A stretch of 64,000 nt of DNA from Streptomyces lichenis (GCF_023218175.1 NZ_JALPTH010000028.1:1-64000), one strand, 5' to 3'; shown: positions 1 through 8,501, counted from the stretch's first letter. The notes: a model not told the origin generated them from the letters alone. Translations and numbers: made by a program.

Positions 1-821
1 GTCTTGGCGGGCCGTCCGGCCGCCGCCCGAGCCGGCTCGGCCGACTTCGCCGCCCGGTCGTCGGATTCCCGCGGCCCGCGGTCCTCGGCGTCCCGGCCGC
101 GCGACTTCTCGGCCTCCTTGGCCCGCGCCTCCTCGGCCGCCCGCTCCACCTTCTCCGGGGCGACGAACCGGTAGCCCACGTTCCGTACGGTGCCGATCAG
201 CGACTCGTGCTCGGGGCCGAGCTTGGCGCGCAGCCGCCGGACGTGGACGTCCACCGTCCGCGTACCGCCGAAGTAGTCGTAGCCCCACACCTCCTGGAGC
301 AGCTGGGCGCGGGTGAAGACCCGGCCGGGGTGCTGCGCCAGGTACTTGAGCAGCTCGAACTCCTTGAAGGTCAGGTCCAGCACCCGGCCCTTCAGCTTGG
401 CGCTGTAGGTGGCCTCGTCCACCGACAGGTCGCCGTTGCGGATCTCCATCGGGGAGTCGTCGGCGGTGATCTGCTGGCGGCCCATGGCCAGCCGCAGCCG
501 CGCCTCGACCTCGGCCGGCCCCGCGGTGTCCAGCAGCACGTCGTCCACGCCCCAGTCGGCGGTGACGGCGGCCAGCCCGCCCTCGGTGACCACCAGGATC
601 AGCGGGCAGCCGGGGCCGGTGGAGCGCAGCAGCTGGCAGAGCGAACGCACCTGCGGCAGGTCGCGCCGCCCGTCGATGAGGATCACGTCGGCGCCGGGGG
701 TGTCCACCAGGGCCGGGCCCTCGGCCGGCGCCACCCGGACGTGGTGCAGCAGCAGTCCGAGGGCGGGCAGCACCTCGGTGGAGGGCTGCAGGGCGTTGGT
801 CAGCAGGAGCAGGGAACTCAT
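1..821 (-). CDS. glnR: GlnR, atypical OmpR-family nitrogen regulator (3' end outside window)
   Basis: The reading frame starts at ATG 821-819 behind a GGGGGAGG ribosome site and stays open to base 1, so the C-terminus lies outside the window. The N-terminus ([20 protein letters not shown]) is what I recall of Streptomyces GlnR, the global regulator of nitrogen assimilation (glnA, glnII, amtB). An OmpR-like receiver of about 110 residues lacks an obvious full phosphorylation pocket. A winged-helix domain follows, ending in the pattern VRRLRAKLG...[10 protein letters not shown]. After it runs a charged E/R/A/D-rich tail of at least 45 residues. The gene is divergent from a hydrolase across 277 bp. 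Identification is by recognition of the family, not by search. Confidence 0.9.
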   Translation of the reverse strand, partial: MSSLLLLTNALQPSTEVLPALGLLLHHVRVAPAEGPALVDTPGADVILIDGRRDLPQVRSLCQLLRSTGPGCPLILVVTEGGLAAVTADWGVDDVLLDTAGPAEVEARLRLAMGRQQITADDSPMEIRNGDLSVDEATYSAKLKGRVLDLTFKEFELLKYLAQHPGRVFTRAQLLQEVWGYDYFGGTRTVDVHVRRLRAKLGPEHESLIGTVRNVGYRFVAPEKVERAAEEARAKEAEKSRGRDAEDRGPRESDDRAAKSAEPARAAAGRPAK

Positions 822-1098
822 CGCGCCTCCCCCGTCATCGGGGCGGTCGTCTGTTCGTCGTGCACGGTTCGGCGGCCCATCACGTCGGTTCCTCCTCGGT
901 CCCTTGCTGGGGCACCTCCCGCGGCCTGTCGCCCGCGGGGGAGTTGCGCGGAACTGCTTCGTACGGTGGTGCGGGACTCTCGCGCCCTGAGAGCCCGCCC
1001 CGTGAGCTTTTGTTCATCCGCCCGTAACAACGGTCGGAAAACACAAAAGGACCCGGGGGCTGCTTCGCCCGAGTCCTCTCCGCAGCACAATAGCTCAT

Positions 1099-1923
1099 AT
1101 GAGTTCCGAGCCGGAGGGGGCGTTTCACACTGTGGATGATCGGCCGGTCACCCGCGGTCGGCCCGGCGGTCTTCTCCGCGCAACCCTGCGGACATCCGAC
1201 GGCGTCCCGATCGAGGCCGTCCACACGCCTCCTACCAGGGCGTCTTCCCACGGTGACACCGCCATCGTCGTCGCGCACGGCTTCACCGGCTCGGTGGAGC
1301 GGCCCGCGCTGCGCCGGGCGGCCGAGGTGCTCCGCCGCCGGGCGGCCGTGGTCACCTTCTCCTTCCGCGGCCACGGCCGTTCGGGGGGCCGTTCGACGGT
1401 CGGCGACCGGGAGGTGCTCGACCTGGCGGCCGCGGTCGGCTGGGCCCGGCACCTGGGCTACCGGCGGGTGGTCACGGTCGGCTTCTCGATGGGCGGCTCG
1501 GTGGTGCTGCGGCACGCCGCGCTCTACCGGGAGGATCCGGGGGCGCGAACCGACGCGGTGGTCTCGGTGAGTGCGCCCGCGCGCTGGTACTACCGGGGTA
1601 CGGCGCCGATGCGCCGGCTGCACTGGGTGGTCACTCGGCCGGCCGGGCGGCTGGTGGGGCGGTACGGGCTGCGCACCCGCATCCACGACCGGGACTGGGA
1701 CCCGGTGCCGCTCTCCCCGGTGGAGGCGGTGCCGCTGATCGCCCCGGTCCCGCTGCTGGTGGTGCACGGCACCGCGGACCCGTACTTCCCGCTCGACCAC
1801 CCCCGGATGCTGGCCGCCGCCGGCCCCGCCGAGCTGTGGCTGGAGCCCGGGATGGGCCATGCCGAGGACGCGGCCGACGAGCCGCTGCTGGCCCGGGTGG
1901 GGGAGTGGCTGGCGGGGGCATAG
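1099..1923 (+). CDS. alpha/beta-hydrolase fold protein
   Basis: A 274-residue soluble hydrolase with a complete alpha/beta-hydrolase layout: oxyanion-loop HGFTGS near residue 60, nucleophile elbow GFSMG with Ser130, acid Asp227 in HGTADP, and His254 in GMGHAED. The substrate cannot be read from sequence; esterase, lipase and thioesterase are all possible. It diverges from glnR and is followed 77 bp later by a MoaD/ThiS-like gene, the order I recall next to glnR in other Streptomyces. No Shine-Dalgarno is obvious just before the ATG. The CACAAT at 1086-1091 could be a -10 box of a leaderless message. Confidence 0.85.
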   Translation: MSSEPEGAFHTVDDRPVTRGRPGGLLRATLRTSDGVPIEAVHTPPTRASSHGDTAIVVAHGFTGSVERPALRRAAEVLRRRAAVVTFSFRGHGRSGGRSTVGDREVLDLAAAVGWARHLGYRRVVTVGFSMGGSVVLRHAALYREDPGARTDAVVSVSAPARWYYRGTAPMRRLHWVVTRPAGRLVGRYGLRTRIHDRDWDPVPLSPVEAVPLIAPVPLLVVHGTADPYFPLDHPRMLAAAGPAELWLEPGMGHAEDAADEPLLARVGEWLAGA

Positions 1924-2000
1924 GAGTGCGGGCGGGAGGGCGTGCGGCGGGGTTGTCGGTGGCATGGCCCATCATGGATGCCGACGAAAGGAGCGTCGCT

Positions 2001-2255
2001 ATGGCAGCGGGCACCATCCGCTACTGGGCCGCGGCCAAGGCCGCCGCCGGCACCCCCGAGGAGCCGTACGCAGCGGACAACCTGGCCGAGGCGCTGGCCG
2101 CCGCCCGTGAACGGCACCCCGGCGAGCTGGTGCGGGTGCTCCAGCGGTGTTCCTTCCTTGTCGACGGCGACCCCGTCGGCACCCGTGGCCACGACACGGT
2201 CGCCCTCGCCGAGGGCGGCACGGTCGAGGTGCTCCCGCCGTTCGCAGGAGGGTGA
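2001..2255 (+). CDS. MoaD/ThiS-family sulfur-carrier protein
   Basis: An 84-residue ubiquitin-fold protein ending in Gly-Gly (PPFAGG), the diglycine tail that MoaD and ThiS proteins need for adenylation and thiocarboxylation. It begins with the beta-strand pattern TIRYWAAAKAAAG, typical of MoaD-like proteins (molybdopterin synthase small subunit). The start at 2001 is set by AAAGGAG 7 nt upstream. It lies 10 bp before the next gene and is probably co-transcribed with it. No moaE or thi genes are near, so whether it serves molybdopterin or another sulfur transfer is open. Confidence 0.82.
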   Translation: MAAGTIRYWAAAKAAAGTPEEPYAADNLAEALAAARERHPGELVRVLQRCSFLVDGDPVGTRGHDTVALAEGGTVEVLPPFAGG

Positions 2256-2265
2256 GCCGCGCAGC

Positions 2266-3966
2266 ATGAGCAGCAGCGAGCAGCAGTATCCGAGCGAGCA
2301 GTACGGAAACGGAAGCGGAAACGGGGAGGTGTACGGGGACGAGCAGCGGTACGGGAACGGCCAGTCGTACGGGAGCCAGGAGCCGTACGCGGACGGGCAG
2401 CCGTACGCGCAGGGGCAGCCGTCTCCGTACGAGCCCGGGCCCTATGCCCCGCGGACCCCGCAGGCTTCCCAGACCTCCCAGGCTCCGTACGGGCAGCCCG
2501 GTTCCGGCTACCCGGACGGGTCCCGCCCCGCCGAGCCGAACCCCTACGCGAGCGGCGCCGTCGGCCACCAGCCGTACGAGACGCAGCCGTACCAGGGGCA
2601 GCCGTACGAGAGCGCCCCGTCCTACGGCGGCGCACCGGCGCAGAGCGGCGGCACCCAGCCCCCGTACGGCACCCAGCCCCCGTACGGCGCTCAGCAGCCA
2701 TCCGATGCCCAGCAGCCGTACGGCGCTCAGCAGCCATCCCGGGCCCATGGGTCCCACGGCACTCCGCAGCCCTATGGCGCGCAGCAGTCGCAGCAGTCCT
2801 ACGGCGACCAGACCTGGGAGGGCCAGACCTGGGACACCCACGTCCAGCCCTCCCTCCGGCAGACCGCCCCGTCTCCTGCCCCCGCCCCCGGTCCCGCTCC
2901 CGTGGACCGGACCGCGATCCTGCGGCCGGTCCGGGACGAGCAGGGGCGGCCGGCGGAACAGCGGAGCCACCCGGTGGGCCATCCGCCGGCCGCACCGGAG
3001 ACGGGTGTCGGTGCTCCGCTGCCGCCCGAGGTGCCCTACGACCGGCCCACCGCGATGCTGCGTCCGATCACCGACGACGAACCCGCCCCCGGGGCGGCCG
3101 GCCCGGTGGCCGGCCAGAGCGTACCGGGGCCCGCCGCCGCGGTTCCCGCCCCGGCCGGCCCCGCCGAGCCGGCCTACGGGGCGCCGACCACCTCCGGTGA
3201 GGTCCGGCTGACCGACGCCCAGCGGGCGCGGGCCGAGGGCCGGTCGCCGATCATCGAGCCGGGCATGCAGCCGGCGGCGCTCACCGCCGTACTGGGCTGT
3301 CTGCTCGCCGGGGGCGCCGCCCTCGGGCCGTACGGGCTGCTGCTGCCGCTCGTCCTGCTCCAGGCGGTCACCGCGGCCGGCTGGTTCCGGCTCAACGGCA
3401 TGTGGCCGGCCCGGCAGGGCATCGCCCTGGCCTTCGCGGGCGGGGTCACCGCCGACGCCGCGCTGCTGGCGACCGGCCGGCAGCACGCACCGGCGGCGAT
3501 CATCGGCACCCTCGGGGTGTGGGTGCTGCTGGTGCTGGTCCTCCAGCTCCGCAGCCACGCCGGTGCGGACGAGCGGCAGTACGGGCTGATGGCCACGGTC
3601 GTCTCGTCCGCGCTGGCGGTGCTGGCGGCGGGCCATCTGGCGGCCGTCCAGGACGCCGTGGTGATCGGGGCGCTGGCGGTCGCGGCCGCCGTCCCGGTGC
3701 GCGCGCTGCCGCTGCCCGGCCCGGTCTCCCTGGTGGCCAGGCTGCTCGCGGCGGCCGGTGCCGGGGCGGCCGCGGGCCTGCTCACCGGGGCTGAGCCGCT
3801 GCGGGCGGCGCTGCTCGGGGCGGGCGCCGGGGTGTGCGCGCTGATCGGCCACCGGGTGGCGAGCTATGACTACCCGTCCCGCTTCGTCCATATGACCGCC
3901 GGGGTGGCGCTGCCGCTGGCGGCCGCCGCGCCCGCGGTGTACCTGCTGGGGCGGGCCCTGGTGTGA
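2266..3966 (+). CDS. large membrane protein with long Tyr/Gln/Pro-rich cytoplasmic region
   Basis: 566 residues. Roughly the first 350 are disordered and low-complexity, rich in QPYG/QQPYG units; GAQQP-type units repeat around residues 140-180. The last 200 residues contain about seven or eight hydrophobic helices ending in YLLGRALV. The pattern PYDRPTAMLRP resembles RTxILRP-like short motifs seen once more in the same linker (VDRTAILRPV). I know no function; it is a conserved Streptomyces hypothetical in this neighbourhood. Start ATG 2266 lies 10 bp after the MoaD-like gene with GGAGGGTGAG upstream, suggesting one operon. Confidence 0.8.
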   Translation: MSSSEQQYPSEQYGNGSGNGEVYGDEQRYGNGQSYGSQEPYADGQPYAQGQPSPYEPGPYAPRTPQASQTSQAPYGQPGSGYPDGSRPAEPNPYASGAVGHQPYETQPYQGQPYESAPSYGGAPAQSGGTQPPYGTQPPYGAQQPSDAQQPYGAQQPSRAHGSHGTPQPYGAQQSQQSYGDQTWEGQTWDTHVQPSLRQTAPSPAPAPGPAPVDRTAILRPVRDEQGRPAEQRSHPVGHPPAAPETGVGAPLPPEVPYDRPTAMLRPITDDEPAPGAAGPVAGQSVPGPAAAVPAPAGPAEPAYGAPTTSGEVRLTDAQRARAEGRSPIIEPGMQPAALTAVLGCLLAGGAALGPYGLLLPLVLLQAVTAAGWFRLNGMWPARQGIALAFAGGVTADAALLATGRQHAPAAIIGTLGVWVLLVLVLQLRSHAGADERQYGLMATVVSSALAVLAAGHLAAVQDAVVIGALAVAAAVPVRALPLPGPVSLVARLLAAAGAGAAAGLLTGAEPLRAALLGAGAGVCALIGHRVASYDYPSRFVHMTAGVALPLAAAAPAVYLLGRALV

Positions 3967-4112
3967 CGGCGGGCACTGGTCCGGCGGCCGGGGTCTGCGC
4001 GGGCCGGGGGCGGGAACAGGAACCGAACGGCCCCCTCGAACGTCGATCATGACGTGACGACCGGGGTCGGCAAGGACAGACCGGCGACGGCCAGGGTGGG
4101 GGACACCGAACG

Positions 4113-4805
4113 ATGCGTGCACTGCGGATACTTCTGATCACCGCCGTGGTCCTCGGGGGGCTGTTCGTCCTCGCGGACCGGCTGGCGGTGAAGTACGCGG
4201 AGTCCGAGGTGGCGGACCGGGTGAAGGCCAGCCGGGGCCTGTCGTCCACCCCCGAGGTGTCCATCAAGGGCTTCCCGTTCCTGACCCAGGTGGCCGGCCG
4301 GGAGCTGGAGCAGGTCGACATCGGCCTGACCGGGGCGGAGGCCTCGGCGGGCGGCCGGGCGGTCCGGATCACCGAGATGGACGCCTCCCTGCGCGATGTG
4401 CGGATCCAGGGCAACTTCGACCGGGCCATCGCGGCCACCGCCACCGGCACCGCCCGGATCAGCTACGGCGACCTCGCCGCCGCCGCCCAGGAGGACGTCA
4501 CCCTCGCCTACGGCGACAACGGCAAGGTGAAGCTCACCGGCTCCATCGAGGTGCCGGTGCTCGGCAAGATCAGCGAGAGCGTGCTGTCCACGGTGAGCGT
4601 GGTGGACGGGAACACCCTGCGGGTGCGCGCCGACAAGGTGCCCGGCGACTCCATACCCGGGGTGGAGGGGCGGATCCGCGAGCGCACCGACTTCGACCGC
4701 ACCATCAGCGGGCTGCCCACCGGGCTGAGCCTGCAGAAGGCCGAGGCGACCGCGGACGGCCTGCGGATCTCGCTGACCGGCAAGGACGTCGCCCTGGCCG
4801 GCTGA
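4113..4805 (+). CDS. DUF2993 family membrane-anchored protein
   Basis: 230 residues: one N-terminal hydrophobic anchor (residues 4-22, RILLITAVVLGGLFVLAD) followed by an extracytoplasmic beta-rich domain with the DUF2993 features VADRVKA, V-S-I-K-G-F-P-F-L-T-Q near residue 50, and a GLPTGLSLQ segment near the end. The family is common in actinomycetes; lipid or envelope binding has been suggested for its relatives but nothing here proves it. It precedes the sulfur leader peptide on the same strand, with 184 bp between. Confidence 0.85.
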   Translation: MRALRILLITAVVLGGLFVLADRLAVKYAESEVADRVKASRGLSSTPEVSIKGFPFLTQVAGRELEQVDIGLTGAEASAGGRAVRITEMDASLRDVRIQGNFDRAIAATATGTARISYGDLAAAAQEDVTLAYGDNGKVKLTGSIEVPVLGKISESVLSTVSVVDGNTLRVRADKVPGDSIPGVEGRIRERTDFDRTISGLPTGLSLQKAEATADGLRISLTGKDVALAG

Positions 4806-4976
4806 CCGCGCCCTGCCCCACATGGTGAGACGGAGCCGTCCGTTCCGCAGGCGGAGCCGGGCGAAACGGGTGCTCCGGGGTGGCGCCTGAGTGGTCTTTC
4901 GCTCCCGCCGTCCCACCATTCGGGCATTCTCGTCTCAGAATTCGACACGCCGGTGACACGGCCGCCGGTCCGTCCC

Positions 4977-4982
4977 TACGAT
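4977..4982 (+). promoter_or_regulatory. -10 element of the sulfurtransferase leader transcript
   Basis: TACGAT stands 7 nt before the ATG at 4990. This spacing puts the transcription start at or next to that ATG, so the leader peptide would be translated from a leaderless mRNA. Inference from spacing only; no -35 box is convincing. Confidence 0.5.
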
Positions 4983-4989
4983 CGGACGC

Positions 4990-5073
4990 ATGAAGCAGCG
5001 ACAGGCGGATCTCACGAAGCGGCGGGCAGTAGACCTGTGCCGCGTCGCCGCCATGCTCTGTCGCTCCCTCTGA
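4990..5073 (+). CDS. 27-aa leader peptide with cysteine codons upstream of sulfurtransferase gene
   Basis: A short frame, ATG to TGA, encodes 27 residues with Cys at positions 17 and 24 in the context VDLCRVAAMLCRSL. I recognise this pattern (R-R-x-VDLCR then a second Cys) as the actinobacterial 'putative leader peptide' found in front of sulfur-assimilation genes, proposed to sense cysteine supply through translation of its Cys codons. It lies 403 bp before the rhodanese-type gene. It appears leaderless because its ATG sits at the predicted transcription start. Regulation is inferred from the class and position; no clear attenuator hairpin with a T-run is visible downstream. Confidence 0.65.
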   Translation: MKQRQADLTKRRAVDLCRVAAMLCRSL

Positions 5074-5476
5074 GACGGGAGCCCGGTCTTCCGCAGCCCC
5101 GAGGTCCCCGCGCGTTCCGACGCCCCCGGCCGGACCCGGACCGTGCCCGAGCCGCACCAGCCAACGATCCCGTACCCGCAGCAGTGCCGTACGAGCCGCC
5201 AGACGGACCCGCACGGCCGCGACACGAGACGCGCAGAGGCGAGGAAGAGGCGAGCGAGGCCCGACGAAGGACAGGGTGAGCGGTCGGGGCGCGCGAGCGC
5301 CCGTCGACCGCACCGCACGATCCGAGACCGGGCCCGCCGCTCCGGCACCGGGCATCCGCACCGGCGCGGCGGAGCACGCCGCACCGAGGGAAGCCGCCAG
5401 GACCGGACCGGCTCCGGTACGAGCTCCACACCCCGCACCACACCGCCCGCCGCCCACTGCCCCGGAGGAGAACAGC
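5074..5476 (+). other. long untranslated leader between peptide and sulfurtransferase gene
   Basis: About 400 bp of GC-rich sequence without a supported gene. It has short inverted repeats (for example ACCGGA/TCCGGT around 5408-5424) but no run of T. It is most likely the 5' untranslated region through which the leader peptide would act, ending in the strong GGAGGAG ribosome site at 5464-5470. Confidence 0.4.
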
Positions 5477-6322
5477 ATGAGCCGCAGCGACGTCCTGGTA
5501 GACGCCGACTGGGTCGAGGCCCGGATCGACGACCCGAAGGTCGTCATCGTCGAGGTCGACGAGGACACCTCGGCGTACGACAAGAACCACATCAAGAACG
5601 CCGTCCGGATCGACTGGAAGCAGGACCTCCAGGACCCGGTGCGCCGCGACTTCGTGGACCAGGAGGGCTTCGAGAAGCTCCTGTCCGCCAAGGGCATCGC
5701 CAACGACGACACGGTCGTCCTCTACGGCGGCAACAACAACTGGTTCGCGGCGTACGCCTACTGGTACTTCAAGCTGTACGGCCACGACAGCGTCAAGCTG
5801 CTCGACGGCGGCCGCAAGAAGTGGGAGCTGGACTCCCGCGACCTGGTCGACGGCTCCCAGGTGCCCAGCCGCCCGGCCACCGAGTACAGGGCCCAGGCCC
5901 AGGACACCTCCATCCGTGCCTTCCGCGACGACGTGGTGGCCGCGATCGGCGCCAAGAACCTGGTCGACGTGCGCTCCCCCGACGAGTTCAGCGGCAAGCT
6001 GCTCGCCCCGGCACACCTCCCGCAGGAGCAGTCGCAGCGCCCCGGCCACGTGCCCAGCGCCCGCAACATCCCCTGGTCCAAGAACGCCAACGACGACGGC
6101 ACCTTCAAGTCGGACGACGAGCTGACGTCGCTCTACGCCGACGAGCAGGTCGATCTGGCGAAGGACACCATCGCCTACTGCCGCATCGGTGAGCGCTCGG
6201 CCCTGACCTGGTTCGTGCTGCACGAGCTGCTCGGCCAGGAGAACGTCAAGAACTACGACGGCTCGTGGACCGAGTACGGCTCCCTGGTCGGCGTGCCGAT
6301 CGAGCTCGGCGCCGCCAAGTAG
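5477..6322 (+). CDS. cysA: thiosulfate sulfurtransferase (two-domain rhodanese, CysA2/SseA type)
   Basis: 281 residues with two rhodanese domains. The first (about 1-140) carries the structural motif ALYGG-like VVLYGGNNNWFAAYAYW. The second holds the active-site loop YCRIGERS with catalytic Cys235, which carries the persulfide. RHIPGA-type motif appears as RPGHVPSARNIPW. Matches the actinobacterial CysA2/CysA3 proteins, which transfer sulfur from thiosulfate. Start ATG 5477 follows GGAGGAG by 6 nt. Followed 52 bp downstream by sseC, the usual partner. Expression is probably set by the Cys leader peptide upstream. The symbol should not be confused with the sulfate-transporter ATPase of the same name. 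Confidence 0.92.
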   Translation: MSRSDVLVDADWVEARIDDPKVVIVEVDEDTSAYDKNHIKNAVRIDWKQDLQDPVRRDFVDQEGFEKLLSAKGIANDDTVVLYGGNNNWFAAYAYWYFKLYGHDSVKLLDGGRKKWELDSRDLVDGSQVPSRPATEYRAQAQDTSIRAFRDDVVAAIGAKNLVDVRSPDEFSGKLLAPAHLPQEQSQRPGHVPSARNIPWSKNANDDGTFKSDDELTSLYADEQVDLAKDTIAYCRIGERSALTWFVLHELLGQENVKNYDGSWTEYGSLVGVPIELGAAK

Positions 6323-6374
6323 GCAGCAGCCCCCGACCCCTCCCTCCCCCCCGTTTGACCTAGGAGTACCCCTT

Positions 6375-6662
6375 ATGTGTGGAGCACAGGCCGGCGGCCC
6401 GGACGCTTCGGCGATCAAGCCCGGCGAGACCACCATCCAGGGCCAGGTGACCCGCGACGGCGAGCCCGTCACCGGTTACGTGCGCCTGCTGGACTCGACC
6501 GGCGAGTTCACCGCCGAGGTCCCGACCTCCGCGACCGGGCAGTTCCGCTTCTACGCGGCCGAGGGCACCTGGACGGTCCGCGCGCTGGTGCCGGGCGGCA
6601 CGGCCGACCGCACGGTCGTCGCCCAGCAGGGCGGACTCGCCGAGGTCGCCATCGCGGTCTGA
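6375..6662 (+). CDS. sseC: DUF1416 protein, SseC-like
   Basis: A 95-residue protein beginning MCGAQAGG and continuing with a carboxypeptidase-regulatory-like beta-sandwich (IQGQVTRDGEPVTGYVRLLD... GQFRFYAAEGTWTVRAL). This is the DUF1416 family; in mycobacteria the homologue sseC sits directly behind cysA2, as here. Role in sulfur metabolism is inferred from this fixed pairing. The start is preceded by a weak AGGAG at 6361-6365 with 9-nt spacing. A hairpin at 6701-6758 ends the operon. Confidence 0.9.
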   Translation: MCGAQAGGPDASAIKPGETTIQGQVTRDGEPVTGYVRLLDSTGEFTAEVPTSATGQFRFYAAEGTWTVRALVPGGTADRTVVAQQGGLAEVAIAV

Positions 6663-6700
6663 GCACCGCAGTACCGGGGCCGCGAGGCCCGCAGAGCGGT

Positions 6701-6758
6701 CGAAGGGCCGTGCCTCCTGGGGGTTGGACGCTTACCGGGACCGGGGCACGGCCCTTCG
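6701..6758 (+). terminator. hairpin after the sulfurtransferase operon
   Basis: Arms CGAAGGGCCGTGCC (6701-6714) and GGCACGGCCCTTCG (6745-6758) are perfectly complementary over 14 bp with a 30-nt loop. There is no T-run, which is usual for GC-rich actinomycete terminators. Confidence 0.65.
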
Positions 6759-6828
6759 GTCTGCCCGGACGCCGGTCGGCCCGTCCGGGCACTGCCCGAA
6801 GGCCGGCGGCGGCTCGTACCCTGGAGGT

Positions 6829-7104
6829 ATGTACGCACGGCGTCGGCATCTCTACTTCGGGATGATGGCGGTCTGCCTGGTCCTCTTCGTGGGGGCCTGG
6901 GCCGTGGTCCGGCTCTGGTCGGTGCCGGCCGCCATCGCCATGTGCGTGGTCGCCATGGTCATCCCGCCGATCGCGGCCATGGTCGCCAACCGGCGGGGCC
7001 CGGAGGACCGCTGGTGGGACGAGATGCCTTCCGGGGACCAGAAGTCCGACGAGTGGTGGGACGAGCTCGACGGGCGCCGCCGCCCCCGCCGGCCCAGTCC
7101 CTGA
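6829..7104 (+). CDS. DUF3099 family small membrane protein
   Basis: 91 residues: basic N-terminus (MYARRRHLYF), two hydrophobic helices (about 9-28 and 34-52), then an acidic, tryptophan-rich tail (DRWWDEMPSGDQKSDEWWDEL) and a basic proline end. This is the DUF3099 layout of actinomycetes. Function unknown. The ATG has GGAGG only 1-2 nt before it, too close for use, while TACCCT at 6817-6822 is at -10 distance, so the message is probably leaderless. It converges on the DsrE-like gene 25 bp away. Confidence 0.82.
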   Translation: MYARRRHLYFGMMAVCLVLFVGAWAVVRLWSVPAAIAMCVVAMVIPPIAAMVANRRGPEDRWWDEMPSGDQKSDEWWDELDGRRRPRRPSP

Positions 7105-7129
7105 TCCCCGTAGACCAGATCCCCGTAGA

Positions 7130-7492
7130 TCAGTAGACGAGGGCCTGGGCGCCGTCGGCCGTCGCCTCGCTGACGAAGACCTGCGCTCCGGCGATCCGCA
7201 CCCCTTCCAGCACGTCCCGCTCGGTGATCTCGCGGCGGGCCGCGCACTGGGTGCACAGGGTGATCAGGCCCCCGGCCAGGATCGAGTCGAGCAGGTCCGG
7301 CAGCGGCGCCGCGTGCGGCAGCTCGAACTCGGCCGCCTTGCCCGGCAGGGCGAACCACGAGGACTCACCGGTCAGCCAGAGGGACACCTCCACCCCGCTG
7401 GCGACGGCCACCGCCGCCACCGTGAACGCCTGCGAGCAGCGCTCGGGGGCGTCGGCCCCCGCGGTCACCTTGATCACGAGCTTCTTCGCCAT
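7130..7492 (-). CDS. DsrE/DsrF-like family protein
   Basis: 120 residues with the DsrE fold pattern: KLVIKVTAGADAPERCSQAFTVA at the start, SGVEVSLWLTGE in the middle, and a TLCTQCAARR segment with two Cys three residues apart near residues 82-85. DsrE-like proteins act in sulfur-relay chemistry, so its position next to the sulfurtransferase block is suggestive. The exact reaction is unknown. Confidence 0.85.
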   Translation of the reverse strand: MAKKLVIKVTAGADAPERCSQAFTVAAVAVASGVEVSLWLTGESSWFALPGKAAEFELPHAAPLPDLLDSILAGGLITLCTQCAARREITERDVLEGVRIAGAQVFVSEATADGAQALVY

Positions 7493-7647
7493 ACCGGGAA
7501 CTGTACGGCGCGGGGTACGGCCCGCCCGGGCCGCGCCCCGTACCTCGCGAGGAGCGGCGGGGTGCCACCCATTAGGCTGGGAGGCGGTCCGCGTACCCGC
7601 CGTACCACCCCGGCGCCGCCGTCAGCCCCGCTCACCGAGGAGCACCC

Positions 7648-7749
7648 GTGCTTGAGACCTTCTTCTCCGCCCTGCTGGTCCTGGTCTGCGTCGGCGTGCT
7701 CGCCTTCGCCTTCCTGACCGTGAAGAAGCTGTACCAGGGCCAGCGCTGA
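7648..7749 (+). CDS. 33-aa single-pass membrane protein
   Basis: A GTG start 6-7 nt behind GAGGAG opens a 33-codon frame: a hydrophobic stretch over residues 5-24 (LVLVCVGVLAFAFLTV within it) and a basic end KKLYQGQR. The good ribosome site, single clean helix and position 71 bp before the FABP-like gene support a real small gene. A conserved small protein here agrees with my memory of Streptomyces genomes. Function unknown. Confidence 0.6.
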   Translation: MLETFFSALLVLVCVGVLAFAFLTVKKLYQGQR

Positions 7750-7820
7750 GCGCCCCCCTGGCCTCGTAGAACGACCTTCCCGAACGACCCCTACGCCCCG
7801 AGAGACCGGCAGAGCAGCCC

Positions 7821-8393
7821 ATGATCGAGATCCCGTCCGACCTGAACCCGGAACTCGTCCCCCTCGCGTTCCTCCTCGGCACCTGGGAGGGCGCGGGCGT
7901 CTCGGACTTCCCCGGCGCCGAGAAGTGCAACTTCGGCCAGTCGGCCACCTTCAGCCATGACGGCCGGGACTTCATCGAGTACGTGTCGCACACCTGGGTG
8001 CTGGACTCCGAGGGCAACAAGGTCCGCCCGCTGGAGACCGAGAGCGGCTTCTGGCGCGTCGACAAGGACCGCAAGGTCGAGGTCGTGATGGTGCGCGACT
8101 CCGGGGTCGTCGAGGTCTGGTACGGCGAGATCGCCGACAAGAAGCCGCAGATCGACCTGGTGACGGACGCGGTCGCGCGGACCGCCGCCTCCGGGCCGTA
8201 CAGCGGTGGCAAGCGGCTCTACGGCTATGTGAAGGGCGACCTGATGTGGGTCGGCGAGAAGGCCACCCCGGAGGTCCCGCTGCGCCCGTACATGTCCGCG
8301 CAGCTGAAGAAGGTCGTCACCCCGCAGCAGGTCGAGGCGTGGGCCAAGGACCTGGGCGACCTCCCCGACGACGGGATCGCCTTCTTCAAGTAG
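7821..8393 (+). CDS. FABP/nitrobindin-like beta-barrel protein
   Basis: 190 residues with the family signature GTWEGAG at residues 20-26 and the repeated beta-strand patterns of the lipocalin-like FABP (UPF0678/nitrobindin) group, ending DDGIAFFK. Nitrobindins bind heme through a C-terminal-half His; the corresponding stretch MSAQLKKVV here shows no obvious His, so heme binding is doubtful. Ligand unknown. It sits upstream of nur on the same strand. Confidence 0.87.
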   Translation: MIEIPSDLNPELVPLAFLLGTWEGAGVSDFPGAEKCNFGQSATFSHDGRDFIEYVSHTWVLDSEGNKVRPLETESGFWRVDKDRKVEVVMVRDSGVVEVWYGEIADKKPQIDLVTDAVARTAASGPYSGGKRLYGYVKGDLMWVGEKATPEVPLRPYMSAQLKKVVTPQQVEAWAKDLGDLPDDGIAFFK

Positions 8394-8501
8394 GCCCTTC
8401 GCGCGAGGACCGGCGGTACGCGGCGCGTGGATCGGACGCTCGCTTGTGCGGGACGGCCGCTGACCGCCATCAGAGCCCTGAGCCGGACGGGCCGGGGCTC
8501 C

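Noticed and set aside
1999-4122. Very long open frame on the minus strand across the QPYG-rich gene
   Set aside because: Arg/Pro/Gly-rich shadow frame of high-GC DNA; the opposite strand has proper starts, ribosome sites and recognisable composition.
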